DNA of 64,000 bases from Bacteroidales bacterium (GTDB lineage Bacteria; Bacteroidota; Bacteroidia; Bacteroidales; Prolixibacteraceae). Below are positions 44,346 through 53,412 of this stretch, piece by piece (within the stretch, counting starts at the first letter, position 1; every line of letters starts with the position of its first letter). Below the pieces are notes generated by a model. The model did no database searches, was not told the DNA's origin, and saw nothing but the letters and a program-made list of their open reading frames with translations. The translations under genes were made by a program, and so were the position numbers. The stretch lies in assembly GCA_012719495.1 (NCBI GenBank), contig JAAYAG010000079.1, positions 20,104 through 84,103 of the forward strand. Reading direction: 5' to 3'.

Positions 44346-45197
44346 ATGGAACAACAGGTTGATTTTATAGTGGTTAGCAACAATATTGTCAATCCCGACA
44401 CCTCGGCAGTAAGCTTGGCAAGTGATTCTGTTTACCTCTTTTACCAACCAGAAGTACTAAGTGCTTCTGATTCACTTTATCAGGAGCTCATAAACCCGTT
44501 AACTATAAAAATTAAACCGTCTGGGGAATACGGTTTCATCCCAAAAGCAAAAGCCGACTTCATTCCTAACTGGACAATCATATTAATAATCATCCTTTTC
44601 GCCATACTGGCTGCAATACGATCCGCTTCGGAAAACTATGTGGTTCAATTGTTTCAATCGTTGTTTGACCGCAAATCGGCAACGAAACTTTTCAAAGAAA
44701 AAGTAAGCACATTGATGAGTGTCACCTTTCGTCTCGATACTTTTTTTATACTCACAACAGGTTCTTTCATATATCAACTTGCCGACCATTTTATTGGATT
44801 TGACGACAATGAGAGGTTCCTATATTTGGGGTTATGCATTGTAGCCCTGTTCTTATATATCAATCTGAAATATTCGCTTTACCTATTAAGCGGGGCTATT
44901 TTTGACACGAAAGATGAAACACGAGAATACATATTTCATGCGAAAACAGGAAACCGCATTATGGCCATTATCATGTTTCCCATTGTACTTTCTTTGTTTA
45001 TTGCACAAGGCGAATTTGCCGAATTCTTAGTTTTCTTTGGCCTTGGCATAGTAGCTATAATACTAGTTATAAAGACTTTAAGAAGCATGTTATTAATTGC
45101 TCAAAAAGTTTTTTCATTTTATTATTTGATTTTATACCTTTGTACCCTCGAAATTTTGCCCCTCTTGTTGATGGGTAAATTTTTGATGAATGTATAA
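44346..45197 (+). CDS. DUF4271-type integral membrane protein
   Basis: A 283-residue protein with a soluble N-terminal part (1-75) and about six to seven membrane helices (about 80-283: WTIILIIILFAILAAI, YLGLCIVALFLYINLKYSLYLLSG, IMAIIMFPIVLSLFIAQG, EFLVFFGLGIVAIILVI, and a last one near ILYLCTLEILPLLLMG). It matches the Bacteroidota DUF4271 group that sits upstream of hemD in many genomes. An earlier start at 44244 would overlap the divergent dus gene and carry no signal features, so 44346 is preferred. Function unknown; hemD follows 29 bases later. Confidence 0.85.
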   Translation: MEQQVDFIVVSNNIVNPDTSAVSLASDSVYLFYQPEVLSASDSLYQELINPLTIKIKPSGEYGFIPKAKADFIPNWTIILIIILFAILAAIRSASENYVVQLFQSLFDRKSATKLFKEKVSTLMSVTFRLDTFFILTTGSFIYQLADHFIGFDDNERFLYLGLCIVALFLYINLKYSLYLLSGAIFDTKDETREYIFHAKTGNRIMAIIMFPIVLSLFIAQGEFAEFLVFFGLGIVAIILVIKTLRSMLLIAQKVFSFYYLILYLCTLEILPLLLMGKFLMNV

Positions 45198-45226
45198 AAA
45201 ATTGTGAAATCATAAAAACTTAGGTT

Positions 45227-45976
45227 TTGAAAATCAAGAGAATACTTGTTTCGCAACCGGAACCAACCTCGGTAAAATCACCCTATCACGAATTTGCAGA
45301 AAGGAACAACGTAAAGGTTGACTTTAGGTCATTTACAGAAGTTGAAGGTGTATCTGCTAAAGAATATCGTCAAACAAGGGTGAGCATACTCGATCATACG
45401 GCAGTAATATTTACAGGCCGTACAGCCATCGATCATTTTTTTAGGATTTGCGCCGATTTGCGAATAGTAGTGCCTGAAACCATGAAGTATTTCTGTATGT
45501 CGGAAGCAACTGCCTTCTATTTGCAGAAATATATAGTATACCGCAAAAGAAAGATCTTCTATAGCGATGGCCCCTTCTCCGATTTGCTGGAAATAATGAA
45601 AAAGCATCTCGACGAGACCTATCTTTTACCCCTTTCGCATGTTCACAATCAAGATATTCCGCAATTGCTCGACGAAGCAAAAGTGAAATATTCCAAAGCT
45701 ATTCTGTACCGAACAGTGAGCAGCGACCTTTCTGACTTAAAAAATGTAAACTATGATATATTAGTATTTTACAGTCCTTCGGGAATAAAGTCTTTATTGC
45801 AGAATTTCCCTGATTTTCAACAAAACGACATAAAAATTGCCTCCTTTGGGGCATCAACCGCCGAAGCGGTTAAAGAAGCCGGGCTCAGGCTCGACATTCA
45901 GGCACCAAACCCCGAAGCCCCTTCAATGACAATGGCCTTAGAGCAATACATTAAAAAAGTGAATAAAGTAAAATAA
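45227..45976 (+). CDS. hemD: Uroporphyrinogen-III synthase
   Basis: A 249-residue enzyme that closes the tetrapyrrole ring of hydroxymethylbilane in heme synthesis. It has the two-lobe HemD pattern: KIKRILVSQPEPTSVKSPYHEFAERN, AVIFTGRTAIDHFFRI (near residues 61-76), LSHVHNQDIPQLLDEA, ILVFYSPSGIKSLLQNFP (near 180) and ASFGASTAEAVKEAGL. Sequence conservation is low in this family, so the call rests on those motifs and the DUF4271 neighbour. The start is a TTG at 45227, just after the DUF4271 stop. A strong terminator follows. Confidence 0.88.
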   Translation: MKIKRILVSQPEPTSVKSPYHEFAERNNVKVDFRSFTEVEGVSAKEYRQTRVSILDHTAVIFTGRTAIDHFFRICADLRIVVPETMKYFCMSEATAFYLQKYIVYRKRKIFYSDGPFSDLLEIMKKHLDETYLLPLSHVHNQDIPQLLDEAKVKYSKAILYRTVSSDLSDLKNVNYDILVFYSPSGIKSLLQNFPDFQQNDIKIASFGASTAEAVKEAGLRLDIQAPNPEAPSMTMALEQYIKKVNKVK

Positions 45977-45979
45977 TGA

Positions 45980-46004
45980 AGCCGGTTAAACCGGCTTTTT
46001 TTTA
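45980..46004 (+). terminator. Rho-independent terminator after hemD
   Basis: Stem AGCCGGT (45980-45986) with ACCGGCT (45990-45996), 3-nt loop, followed by eight T. It starts 3 bases after the hemD stop. Confidence 0.93.
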
Positions 46005-46105
46005 TCTTTATAACCGAAATTAAAAACATTTAGTTGAGAAATTTCTCAATTAGCCCTACAAATAACAGAGTTCCTCTCATATTGTCAGCAAAAAATACAA
46101 TATCT

Positions 46106-47323
46106 ATGAAAACGCATTTTATAACCATTGCCATTTGCTTTTGTGCAATTTTTGCCCAAGCCCAACAAAATTCGTCCAACTATCGCTGGACAAGAATCAG
46201 TTCAACCTATGGGGAAATTGATCTTCCAAACAATGGAAAGTTCCAAACCGATTGTTTAATTGCCGATTTCAACAAAGATGGCAAGGAGGAGTTCATGATT
46301 ATAGAAAAAACCGAAGGTCCTTCAATAGTAATGTTTACCCATACTGAAGGCAAAAAGTTTGCAAGAACAATAATCGAAAAGAAAAAGATGCCAACTGGTG
46401 AGTCGGCTGCATTTTGCGACATAGATAACGACGGTGACCTCGATATTGCGGTTGGCAGTGAAGAAACAAACCAAGTATGGTGGTGGGAGAATCCCTATCC
46501 GGCAATTGACCCGGAAAAAAGCTGGAAGCGTTACAATATAAAAAATAGCGGAGCCACGCTGCACCATGATATGGCTTTTGGTGATTTCAACGGCGACGGC
46601 AAAAAAGAACTAGCTTTCTGGTGCCAGGGAGATAAAGCATTATATGTAGCCAGCCAACCAGAAAAGCTCACAAAAGCTGATGAGTGGAACCTGTCCAAAA
46701 TATATTCATACCAAAGCGACTGTCAAATGCAACAGCGAAGCGAGGGTTCTGAGCTGAAAAACCTTCCTGTCAACACACATCAGGGAGTTTGTGCTGCCGA
46801 TATCAACCTTGACGGTGTTGATGATATTGTTGCCGGAGGTATGTACTTCACATTCAATCAGGGAGCATATTTTCCCAATGACATTGACAAATCGTATATA
46901 GGCACAAAAGTTGCTGTAGGTCAATTAATTGAAGGAGATCGACCGGAAGTAGTAATGGTTGCCGGAGACGGAGAAGGACCTCTCGTGATGTACTCATACG
47001 AAAACGGAGTATGGATCCCTACTATTCTCCAAAAATTTACCCGAAGGGCACACTCGCTACAACTAATTGATTTCGACAATAATGGCTATCCTGACATTTT
47101 TGTTTCTGAAATGAAAACCATCGATATAAACGACCCAAAGATTTTCATCATACTAAACGATGTACACAACAATTTCGAACGAATTGATGTCTCGAGCAGT
47201 TATGGAACACACAACTCGGGCATTGGTGATTTCGATGGAGACGGAGATTTTGATATCATTGGAAAACCCTATGCTTGGGGTACCCCCCGAATCGATCTTT
47301 GGCTAAATATGCAGAACGAATAA
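46106..47323 (+). CDS. Secreted FG-GAP/VCBS-repeat protein (beta-propeller)
   Basis: A 405-residue exported protein. The signal peptide covers residues 1-19 (MKTHFITIAICFCAIFAQAQ). At least six calcium-binding-like FG-GAP/VCBS motifs follow, each of the form DxNxDGxxD: FNKDGKEE, IDNDGDLD, FNGDGKKE, INLDGVDD, FDNNGYPD and FDGDGDFD. They suggest a seven-bladed integrin-like propeller. Family members bind polysaccharide or protein partners outside the cell. The ATG at 46106 is chosen for the signal peptide; the upstream frame to 46034 is unlikely. No T9SS tail or lipobox is present. Role unknown. Confidence 0.87.
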   Translation: MKTHFITIAICFCAIFAQAQQNSSNYRWTRISSTYGEIDLPNNGKFQTDCLIADFNKDGKEEFMIIEKTEGPSIVMFTHTEGKKFARTIIEKKKMPTGESAAFCDIDNDGDLDIAVGSEETNQVWWWENPYPAIDPEKSWKRYNIKNSGATLHHDMAFGDFNGDGKKELAFWCQGDKALYVASQPEKLTKADEWNLSKIYSYQSDCQMQQRSEGSELKNLPVNTHQGVCAADINLDGVDDIVAGGMYFTFNQGAYFPNDIDKSYIGTKVAVGQLIEGDRPEVVMVAGDGEGPLVMYSYENGVWIPTILQKFTRRAHSLQLIDFDNNGYPDIFVSEMKTIDINDPKIFIILNDVHNNFERIDVSSSYGTHNSGIGDFDGDGDFDIIGKPYAWGTPRIDLWLNMQNE

Positions 47324-47428
47324 AAGCCTGTCGATTTCCCAAAGTATTCAAATTCCATTTATCGGGGCAACTATCACACGCTAAGTCAACGATTTTCGCT
47401 ACGATGCTCAGCATGGTGCAAAAAAAGT

Positions 47429-47436
47429 TATTTTTG
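47429..47436 (+). promoter_or_regulatory. -7 promoter element for the U32-family gene
   Basis: TATTTTTG matches TAnnTTTG, 18-25 bases before the GTG at 47454. A short palindrome ATGCTcAGCAT (47404-47414) sits at about the -33 position. Confidence 0.45.
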
Positions 47437-47453
47437 TCGGAAAATAACTTGAA

Positions 47454-48710
47454 GTGGAAAGAAGAGATATAGAAATCATGGCGCCTGTTGGGTCGTATGA
47501 AGCTTTACATGCTGCAATACAAGCAGGTGCCGGTTCAGTCTATTTTGGTGTTGGCAACCTGAACATGCGCTCAAGATCGTCGAACAATTTCACAATAAAC
47601 GATTTGCGCGAAATTGCTTCCATTGCAAAAGAGCATAATGTTAAATCGTACCTCACCGTAAATACCGTAATTTTCGACAATGAACTAAATGAGTTGCAAG
47701 AAATAATAACTGTAGCCAAAGAATCAGGAATAACAGCCATAATCGCATCAGATATGGCTGCAATAATGGCTGCCCGCACTATTGGAATTGAAGTACACAT
47801 TTCGACTCAACTAAATATCACAAACATTGAAGCACTGAAGTTTTACGCACAATTTGCTGATGTTGTAGTGCTGGCCCGTGAAATGGATTTAGAAAAAGTG
47901 TACAAAATTAACCGGCAAATTAAAGAGCAACAGATTAAAGGTCCGGGAGGAAAACTAGTTCAGACTGAGATGTTTATTCACGGAGCATTATGCATGGCCG
48001 TTTCGGGCAAATGTTACCTGAGCCTTCATGAGATGAACGCCTCGGCAAACCGTGGAGATTGCATGCAAGTGTGCCGCCGCGGCTACACGGTCACAGAAAA
48101 AGAACTGGGCTACCAGCTCGATATTGATAATGAATACATCATGTCGCCCAAAGACCTGAAAACCATTCACTTTCTTAATAAAATACTCGATGCCGGAGTC
48201 ACTGTTCTTAAAATTGAAGGCCGTGCCCGCTCAGCAGAATATGTAAAAACAGTTGTTTCCTGCTACCATGAAGCAGTAGATGCTTACTTCGCCGACGAAT
48301 TTGATGAAAAGAAAATCGAAGGATGGGATACCCGGCTTGCATCAGTCTTTAACCGTGGCTTCTGGGATGGTTATTATCTGGGGCAACGCCTTGGCGAGTG
48401 GAGTCACAATTACGGGTCGGCTGCAACCACCCGAAAAATTTATATTGGGAAAGGACTTAACTACTTTGCCAACATCGGGATAGCTGAATTCAGAATTGAA
48501 ACCAAAGAATTGAAAAAAGGCGACAAAATCCTCATTATAGGGCCAACAACCGGCGTTATTGAAACAACGGTTGAAGAGATTCGAGTAGATTTAAAAGAAG
48601 TTGATGTCGCCCCCAAAGGCTCTCTCTGTTCAATACCGGTTAAACAAAAAGTTCGACGCGCCGATAAATTATACCTGCTTGTTGATGCCTCGACCATAAA
48701 GAAACTATAG
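47454..48710 (+). CDS. Peptidase U32 family protein (tRNA hydroxylation, TrhP-like)
   Basis: A 418-residue protein of the U32 (collagenase-like) family. N-terminal EIMAPVGSYEALHAAIQAGAGSVYFG, a barrel with VHISTQLNITN, and the cysteine cluster GALCMAVSGKCYLS...NRGDCMQVCRRGY (about 178-210), which in studied members (TrhP, UbiU) holds an Fe-S cluster. Some members make 5-hydroxyuridine at the tRNA wobble position; others hydroxylate ubiquinone. True protease activity is doubtful. Start is GTG at 47454; no other gene shares the unit closely. Subfamily is not certain. Confidence 0.9.
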   Translation: MERRDIEIMAPVGSYEALHAAIQAGAGSVYFGVGNLNMRSRSSNNFTINDLREIASIAKEHNVKSYLTVNTVIFDNELNELQEIITVAKESGITAIIASDMAAIMAARTIGIEVHISTQLNITNIEALKFYAQFADVVVLAREMDLEKVYKINRQIKEQQIKGPGGKLVQTEMFIHGALCMAVSGKCYLSLHEMNASANRGDCMQVCRRGYTVTEKELGYQLDIDNEYIMSPKDLKTIHFLNKILDAGVTVLKIEGRARSAEYVKTVVSCYHEAVDAYFADEFDEKKIEGWDTRLASVFNRGFWDGYYLGQRLGEWSHNYGSAATTRKIYIGKGLNYFANIGIAEFRIETKELKKGDKILIIGPTTGVIETTVEEIRVDLKEVDVAPKGSLCSIPVKQKVRRADKLYLLVDASTIKKL

Positions 48711-48832
48711 CCGAAAAAGAATACATTGCTTTCATTCGTTAACACTAATGCGTATCATATAATCTTTTTTACTAAATTTAGATAACCCTAAGAAAAATGC
48801 CTTTTTATAGATAAAGATTAATTGCGGGAGGA

Positions 48833-49801
48833 TTGAAAAGGCTATTATTTTGTATACTGTTGTTTTGCTTAAGTATAGAAGTTGAAGCGCAAGGATGGCT
48901 CACCGAAGAGAACAACATTGAAATCAACTGGAATTTTACCATTCAAGGGGGTGCGAGTCTTCTTTTGGGCGAATTGAAAAGAGATTTTTCGGGTTCAGAA
49001 AATGCCATGAAGAACCTACCCGACTTTGGACTGAATATAATGCTTGGAAAAATGGTATGGGAAAGGATCGATTTAGGCTTCGAAGCTGGCTTTTCAAATT
49101 GCCGAGGCAGCAACGGCTATCCTTCAACCATTCATTACCTTACCCATTCTGTAAGATTTAATAATACACAGAGCATGTTTTTGCCTTATCCGGTAATGTA
49201 CCAAACCAGCCTGTATAGTGCAGGCCCATTCATAAAATATAACTTCATTAATTTCAGCTCATACCGACGTTCATTCATCAAACTTAATCTATTTGCCCGC
49301 CTTGGACTGGGAGCAAGTTATCTTGAATCAGAGATGGGTTACAAAGAAAAGGTAAACTATGTCTTATCGGGACTTAGTGAACCGTTCTTTTCGTCGGAAG
49401 AAGAATTGTCGCTGATGAAAAGAATTAGCGTAAGTATTACGCCATCAGTTGGGCTTAATTACCAACTAAACGAACGGATATTTTTCTCGGTAGAGTTAGG
49501 TTTTTTGTTTAACTCGTCGGGACTGATTGACGGGGTATATAACACAAAAAGCACCGCATCGCCCGAGGTTCCAAATCCAATACCAGTTGCCAACAATATT
49601 CCGGTTTTTAGTTTTGCCGCCAGGGTAATGCTTGGGTGCACTTATTTTTTTAATTTCGATACCCACCGCAAAGATATGAAGAATGCGTGGCCATTTTATT
49701 ATAACCGCTACAGGTCGTACTTCTCAAAATATCATACTCCGGCATCAAAAAGAATAATTAGAGAACGACTTCCGTTTTATAATCCCAGATTAGATAACTA
49801 A
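48833..49801 (+). CDS. Outer-membrane beta-barrel-like protein, unknown function
   Basis: A 322-residue exported protein with a signal peptide (1-19, ending EVEAQG). The mature part has PorT/OmpW-like features: INWNFTIQGGASLLLGELKRDFSG, GLNIMLGKMVWERIDLGFEAGFS, FIKLNLFARLGLGASYLESEMG and FFSVELGFLFNSSG. These read as amphipathic strands of a small barrel. The C-terminus (YFSKYHTPASKRIIRERLPFYNPRLDN) is basic and not barrel-like. The start is TTG at 48833 with a strong GGGAGG ribosome-binding site just upstream, unusual for this phylum. The large lipoprotein gene follows after 4 bases, so they form an operon. Confidence 0.75.
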   Translation: MKRLLFCILLFCLSIEVEAQGWLTEENNIEINWNFTIQGGASLLLGELKRDFSGSENAMKNLPDFGLNIMLGKMVWERIDLGFEAGFSNCRGSNGYPSTIHYLTHSVRFNNTQSMFLPYPVMYQTSLYSAGPFIKYNFINFSSYRRSFIKLNLFARLGLGASYLESEMGYKEKVNYVLSGLSEPFFSSEEELSLMKRISVSITPSVGLNYQLNERIFFSVELGFLFNSSGLIDGVYNTKSTASPEVPNPIPVANNIPVFSFAARVMLGCTYFFNFDTHRKDMKNAWPFYYNRYRSYFSKYHTPASKRIIRERLPFYNPRLDN

Positions 49802-49805
49802 TTTT

Positions 49806-52544
49806 ATGGCCACAAAAAGAATGAAAAAAATGAAACAGGGTGCAGTGATTCATGTTTTCCGGCTAACTATAGCCCTTCTCTTTGCAGCAATGCTTTTCAT
49901 TAGTTGTCAATTTACAGAACAGCAGCTGATAACACCTATTGAGGCTGTTCCTTCTACGTCGCCTGTGTTCGTAAAAATTAACGATATGAGCTCGTTCCCA
50001 CAACTTTTTTCAAAACAGAACAAATGGTGGGCTGAATTGGGCAAACTTGAGGCAATTAAAAATCTTGACTACAGTATTTTATCCTTAGACTCTGCATACA
50101 ATTCCAATCGAGAACTGAAATTATTTTGCCAGAAGAAAGAAATTATTGTATCATTCTCGCCCTCTTCGACTCAAAACATTGAAACAATGGCTATTATTCC
50201 AATAGCACTGAGTGGGGAACAAAAGAAAGCCAACAATTTTTTCAACAGCCTTAGTAAAACGAAGAATATTAGTATCTCTAAGAGAAAATTTGGCAGGAAT
50301 AAAATATACGAAGCAAAATCGACAGAAGGGAACTTGCTGTTTTTGTACACCTTCAGTCACAAATTACTATTAATCTCAAAAACACCCCGTTTGATCGAAG
50401 AGGCACTTTTGCACATCGAAGATCCAGACAGGAAAACTGACAGTTCATTAATGCCATTGCTAAAAACGACAAATAATCAAGCTCAAGCAAATCTTTTTGT
50501 AAATCACCAACTTGCCAGAGAGATTTTCTCTCCTGTTTTATCAGAAGAAATGGCTATCCAGACTGAAAAATTGAGCAGTTATGCCGCTTGGACCGAACTC
50601 GATATAACGATAAAAGAAGACAAAATTTTGTTGAGCGGTTTTACGAACGGCAACGCACAAAGCAACTTTTTTGTCACATTACTTCAGGGGCAAGAACCTG
50701 GAATCTCAAAAATTGAAAGTGTTCTGCCGTCGAATACAACTTACTTCAGTAGCTACTATCTTTCCGATATATCTGCTTTTTTTTCAGGACTAAGCAAATA
50801 CAAAAGTCAAGATGAGAATGCAGCCCCCATTATTTCTCCAATGCAAGAACTTTTTATCGAGATATTCGATGGTGAAATGGCGCGGGCCACTTTTGCACCC
50901 GATATTTCGCCATCAAAACTTGGTACCCTCTTCGCCATAAAAACCAAAAGTGGAAGCTACGCACTGGGCAAACTAAATCAGCACTTTGAAAAGCAAGGAC
51001 TTTATGAAAAAGAGTTTGTGGTCGATAACCAAACAAAATACATTTTTTACCGGTCTCCAATTGTGAACCTTACCAATATTCTTTTCGGAAACATGTTTGC
51101 CGAAACGCCAACCGTTTGGTACACCAGTTATGGAAATTACCTTTTATTCTCCGATTCATTTTCGGGCCTTGGGGAAGTAATCATGTCGAATATTCTTGGT
51201 GAAACTCTTTTAGCCGATGTCAGTTACAATAAATTCCAGTCGAGCCTCTCGTCAAAGAACAATTACTATTTCTATTGCAACACATCGAATTTCTTTGACC
51301 ACGCTCAGCTCTTTTTCAATGAAAAAATCTCAAGCGAAATAAAGTCACATGACGATTTCAGAAAATTCACCCATTTTGCCTGGCAAACAAGCTCTTCGGG
51401 CGAGATGGCCTATAACAATTCCAGCATCGTTTACGATGAAAACATTAGGCTTAAACCACAGACAGTATGGCAAAGCCGGCTAGCAGCGCCACTTGCAAAA
51501 CGGCCATATATTATTGAAGACAAGAATGATACTCAAAACAGATTGTTGGTTCTTATCGATACACTCAACAATCTGTATCTAATGAACAACGTTGGACGGA
51601 TTGTTTGGCAAATGAACACCGGAGCACAAATTCTAAGCGAATTCAGCCTTGTTGAACTTGGAAAGAATAAGGACACACATCTGGTATTCAACACAAAAGA
51701 AAAGATATTCATGCTCGACAAAGATGGGAAATCAGCCAAAAATTTCCCGGTATTGTTTAAAATGACAGCAACGAACGGAGTTTCAGTGTTCGATTACGAA
51801 AACAATAGAAACTATCGTTTCTTTTTTGCTTGCGAAGACCAACGGGTTTACGCATACGATATTGAAGGAAAGCCAGTTGAAGGATGGAATCCTCCAAAAA
51901 CCGATCACCCCATCAACAAAGCAGTTCAGCACATAGTCGTTGAAGGGAAAGATTATATTATTGTGTCTGACCTGATGAAAGATTACATTTTCGACCGGAA
52001 AGGTAACGTGCGGGTACCTACAAATTTTGTATACAGGCATTCTTTCTTAAATGAAGTTTACCTTGAGAAAAGGACTAAAAATAATGAACCGAGGCTTGTG
52101 ACCACCGACTCAGAAGGCATTTTACACTACACCTACCTCAACGGGAAACATGAGAAGAAAAGCGTCAAAAATCTGGATGACAATCATTTCTTTGTAACTG
52201 CAAATATTAATGCTGATGTTGAAACTGAGTATATTTTTACACAAGGGAACCAACTTTTTGTGACAAATATTAATGGGGACAGCTTGTTTTGTATCCCCTT
52301 CAGCGGGCAATCTCTTTTGAAACCGTTCATTTATACTTTTTCAGAAAAAGAAAAAAAGATTGGGGTTACAGATCCTCAATCAAACAAAATATACTTGTTT
52401 AACAGCAACGGAAATTTGTACAAAGGCTTTCCACTCGATGGGAATACCAATTTCAACATTGGAATGTCAAAAGGGCAACCCACCCGTTTCAACCTTTATG
52501 TAGGCAGTCCCGACGGGAATTTATACAACTATTTAATCGAATAG
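49806..52544 (+). CDS. Large lipoprotein with C-terminal beta-propeller-like part, unknown function
   Basis: A 912-residue protein with a lipobox (LFISC, acylated Cys near residue 34). The first part (about 35-560) resembles DUF3352-type proteins (VFVKINDMSSFPQLFSKQNKWWAELGKLEAIKNL; KLLLISKTPRLIEEALLH). The second part (about 580-912) is a repeat region with strands such as RVYAYDIEGKPVEGWNPP and KIYLFNSNGNLYKGFPLDGNTNF, like a PQQ/WD-type propeller. It begins 4 bases after the barrel gene, so both should act at the outer membrane together. The start could be residue 1, 6 or 9. No function is known to me. Confidence 0.78.
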   Translation: MATKRMKKMKQGAVIHVFRLTIALLFAAMLFISCQFTEQQLITPIEAVPSTSPVFVKINDMSSFPQLFSKQNKWWAELGKLEAIKNLDYSILSLDSAYNSNRELKLFCQKKEIIVSFSPSSTQNIETMAIIPIALSGEQKKANNFFNSLSKTKNISISKRKFGRNKIYEAKSTEGNLLFLYTFSHKLLLISKTPRLIEEALLHIEDPDRKTDSSLMPLLKTTNNQAQANLFVNHQLAREIFSPVLSEEMAIQTEKLSSYAAWTELDITIKEDKILLSGFTNGNAQSNFFVTLLQGQEPGISKIESVLPSNTTYFSSYYLSDISAFFSGLSKYKSQDENAAPIISPMQELFIEIFDGEMARATFAPDISPSKLGTLFAIKTKSGSYALGKLNQHFEKQGLYEKEFVVDNQTKYIFYRSPIVNLTNILFGNMFAETPTVWYTSYGNYLLFSDSFSGLGEVIMSNILGETLLADVSYNKFQSSLSSKNNYYFYCNTSNFFDHAQLFFNEKISSEIKSHDDFRKFTHFAWQTSSSGEMAYNNSSIVYDENIRLKPQTVWQSRLAAPLAKRPYIIEDKNDTQNRLLVLIDTLNNLYLMNNVGRIVWQMNTGAQILSEFSLVELGKNKDTHLVFNTKEKIFMLDKDGKSAKNFPVLFKMTATNGVSVFDYENNRNYRFFFACEDQRVYAYDIEGKPVEGWNPPKTDHPINKAVQHIVVEGKDYIIVSDLMKDYIFDRKGNVRVPTNFVYRHSFLNEVYLEKRTKNNEPRLVTTDSEGILHYTYLNGKHEKKSVKNLDDNHFFVTANINADVETEYIFTQGNQLFVTNINGDSLFCIPFSGQSLLKPFIYTFSEKEKKIGVTDPQSNKIYLFNSNGNLYKGFPLDGNTNFNIGMSKGQPTRFNLYVGSPDGNLYNYLIE

Positions 52545-52810
52545 GTTGCGTCTTCGATGAACGTTCGTAACCGGGGAATCAACGTTGCCTGTTAACGGAA
52601 ATACTACAACTATCCTTTGCTATTAAATGGTTTTATACCTAAAAGGAATGAATTTGGGGTGAAAATTTTATAAAACCGTTCATATTCCATCTATATTTTC
52701 GTCGACACACAACGCAATCAACGTCTTATACTACTGCACATTACCAGACAACTGCGTTCATAAAAGTCTATATTAAACCTGAAAAGATTTTTGTTGGGTA
52801 CCGATCGGGA
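52545..52810 (+). other. Leader region before the polysaccharide utilisation locus
   Basis: A 335-base gap precedes the first gene of the locus. I see no gene in it. It holds an 8-bp palindrome CCGATCGG (52801-52808) right next to the -7 element, and a short GAACGTTC palindrome near 52560. No terminator with a T-run follows the lipoprotein gene at 52544. Confidence 0.4.
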
Positions 52811-52818
52811 TACATTTG
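52811..52818 (+). promoter_or_regulatory. -7 promoter element for the polysaccharide utilisation locus
   Basis: TACATTTG matches TAnnTTTG, with TTTG at 52790-52793, 17 bases upstream, slightly short of the usual spacing. The leader before the ATG at 52880 would be about 55 nt. CCGATCGG fills part of the spacer. Confidence 0.55.
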
Positions 52819-52879
52819 TTTAGCAAAGAGCCAAAAGGCACTTTAATAAATCATGAGTTAGAAACTAAACAAATAATCT

Positions 52880-53395
52880 ATGAAGAAAACAAGCTTAATT
52901 TTGATGTTCATACTGGTAATGCAACTCATTGGCTGCAATAAAACCGATGACGGGGTATTCACCGAGCCCATTACTATGTATGAAAAAATGGTCGGAACAT
53001 GGACAATTTCGAAGGTAGCCCAAAAAGACCTTATTGCCATAGCCGCATCGTCGAAACCCGACCAGATATTGCTAACCAACAAGTTCGATTTCAAAACGTT
53101 CACCATCACATTAAATGTAGATGAGAAATTTGCTCCTACAACATTCGAAGTTGGAGGAACATCGCCTCAACTTTTTTTGCAATCAGGGTATTGGAAGCTA
53201 AACAACCCTTTCCCAAATACCGATGGAAAACCTCTGGTAATTGAACTTTACTCAGATGAAGCAAAAACGGTATTAATAGACGAGCTTAGTATAAGTACTG
53301 TACCAGGAGCAAAAAAGACCCTGGTATTCGATCTAATACGCGAATCGAATGGCGTTGCCTATGTTGATTATGAATACTCACTAAAAGCAAATTAA
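52880..53395 (+). CDS. Lipocalin-like (DUF5004-type) lipoprotein, first gene of the locus
   Basis: A 171-residue lipoprotein; Cys19 in the lipobox (MQLIGC) ends the signal peptide. The mature part starts YEKMVGTWTISKVAQKDL, the look of lipocalin-like/DUF5004 proteins that occur in Bacteroidota utilisation loci, and continues with beta strands (KFDFKTFTITLNVDEKF, KPLVIELYSDEAKTVLID). It probably sits on the outer membrane and binds part of the target glycan, but no such protein has a firm role. It is 17 bases upstream of the next gene of the same operon. Confidence 0.75.
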   Translation: MKKTSLILMFILVMQLIGCNKTDDGVFTEPITMYEKMVGTWTISKVAQKDLIAIAASSKPDQILLTNKFDFKTFTITLNVDEKFAPTTFEVGGTSPQLFLQSGYWKLNNPFPNTDGKPLVIELYSDEAKTVLIDELSISTVPGAKKTLVFDLIRESNGVAYVDYEYSLKAN

Positions 53396-53412
53396 CAAAC
53401 ACTTCATTAACA

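Noticed and set aside
47404..47414. ATGCTcAGCAT palindrome as an operator
   Set aside because: Only 5-base arms and no second copy; it can occur by chance.
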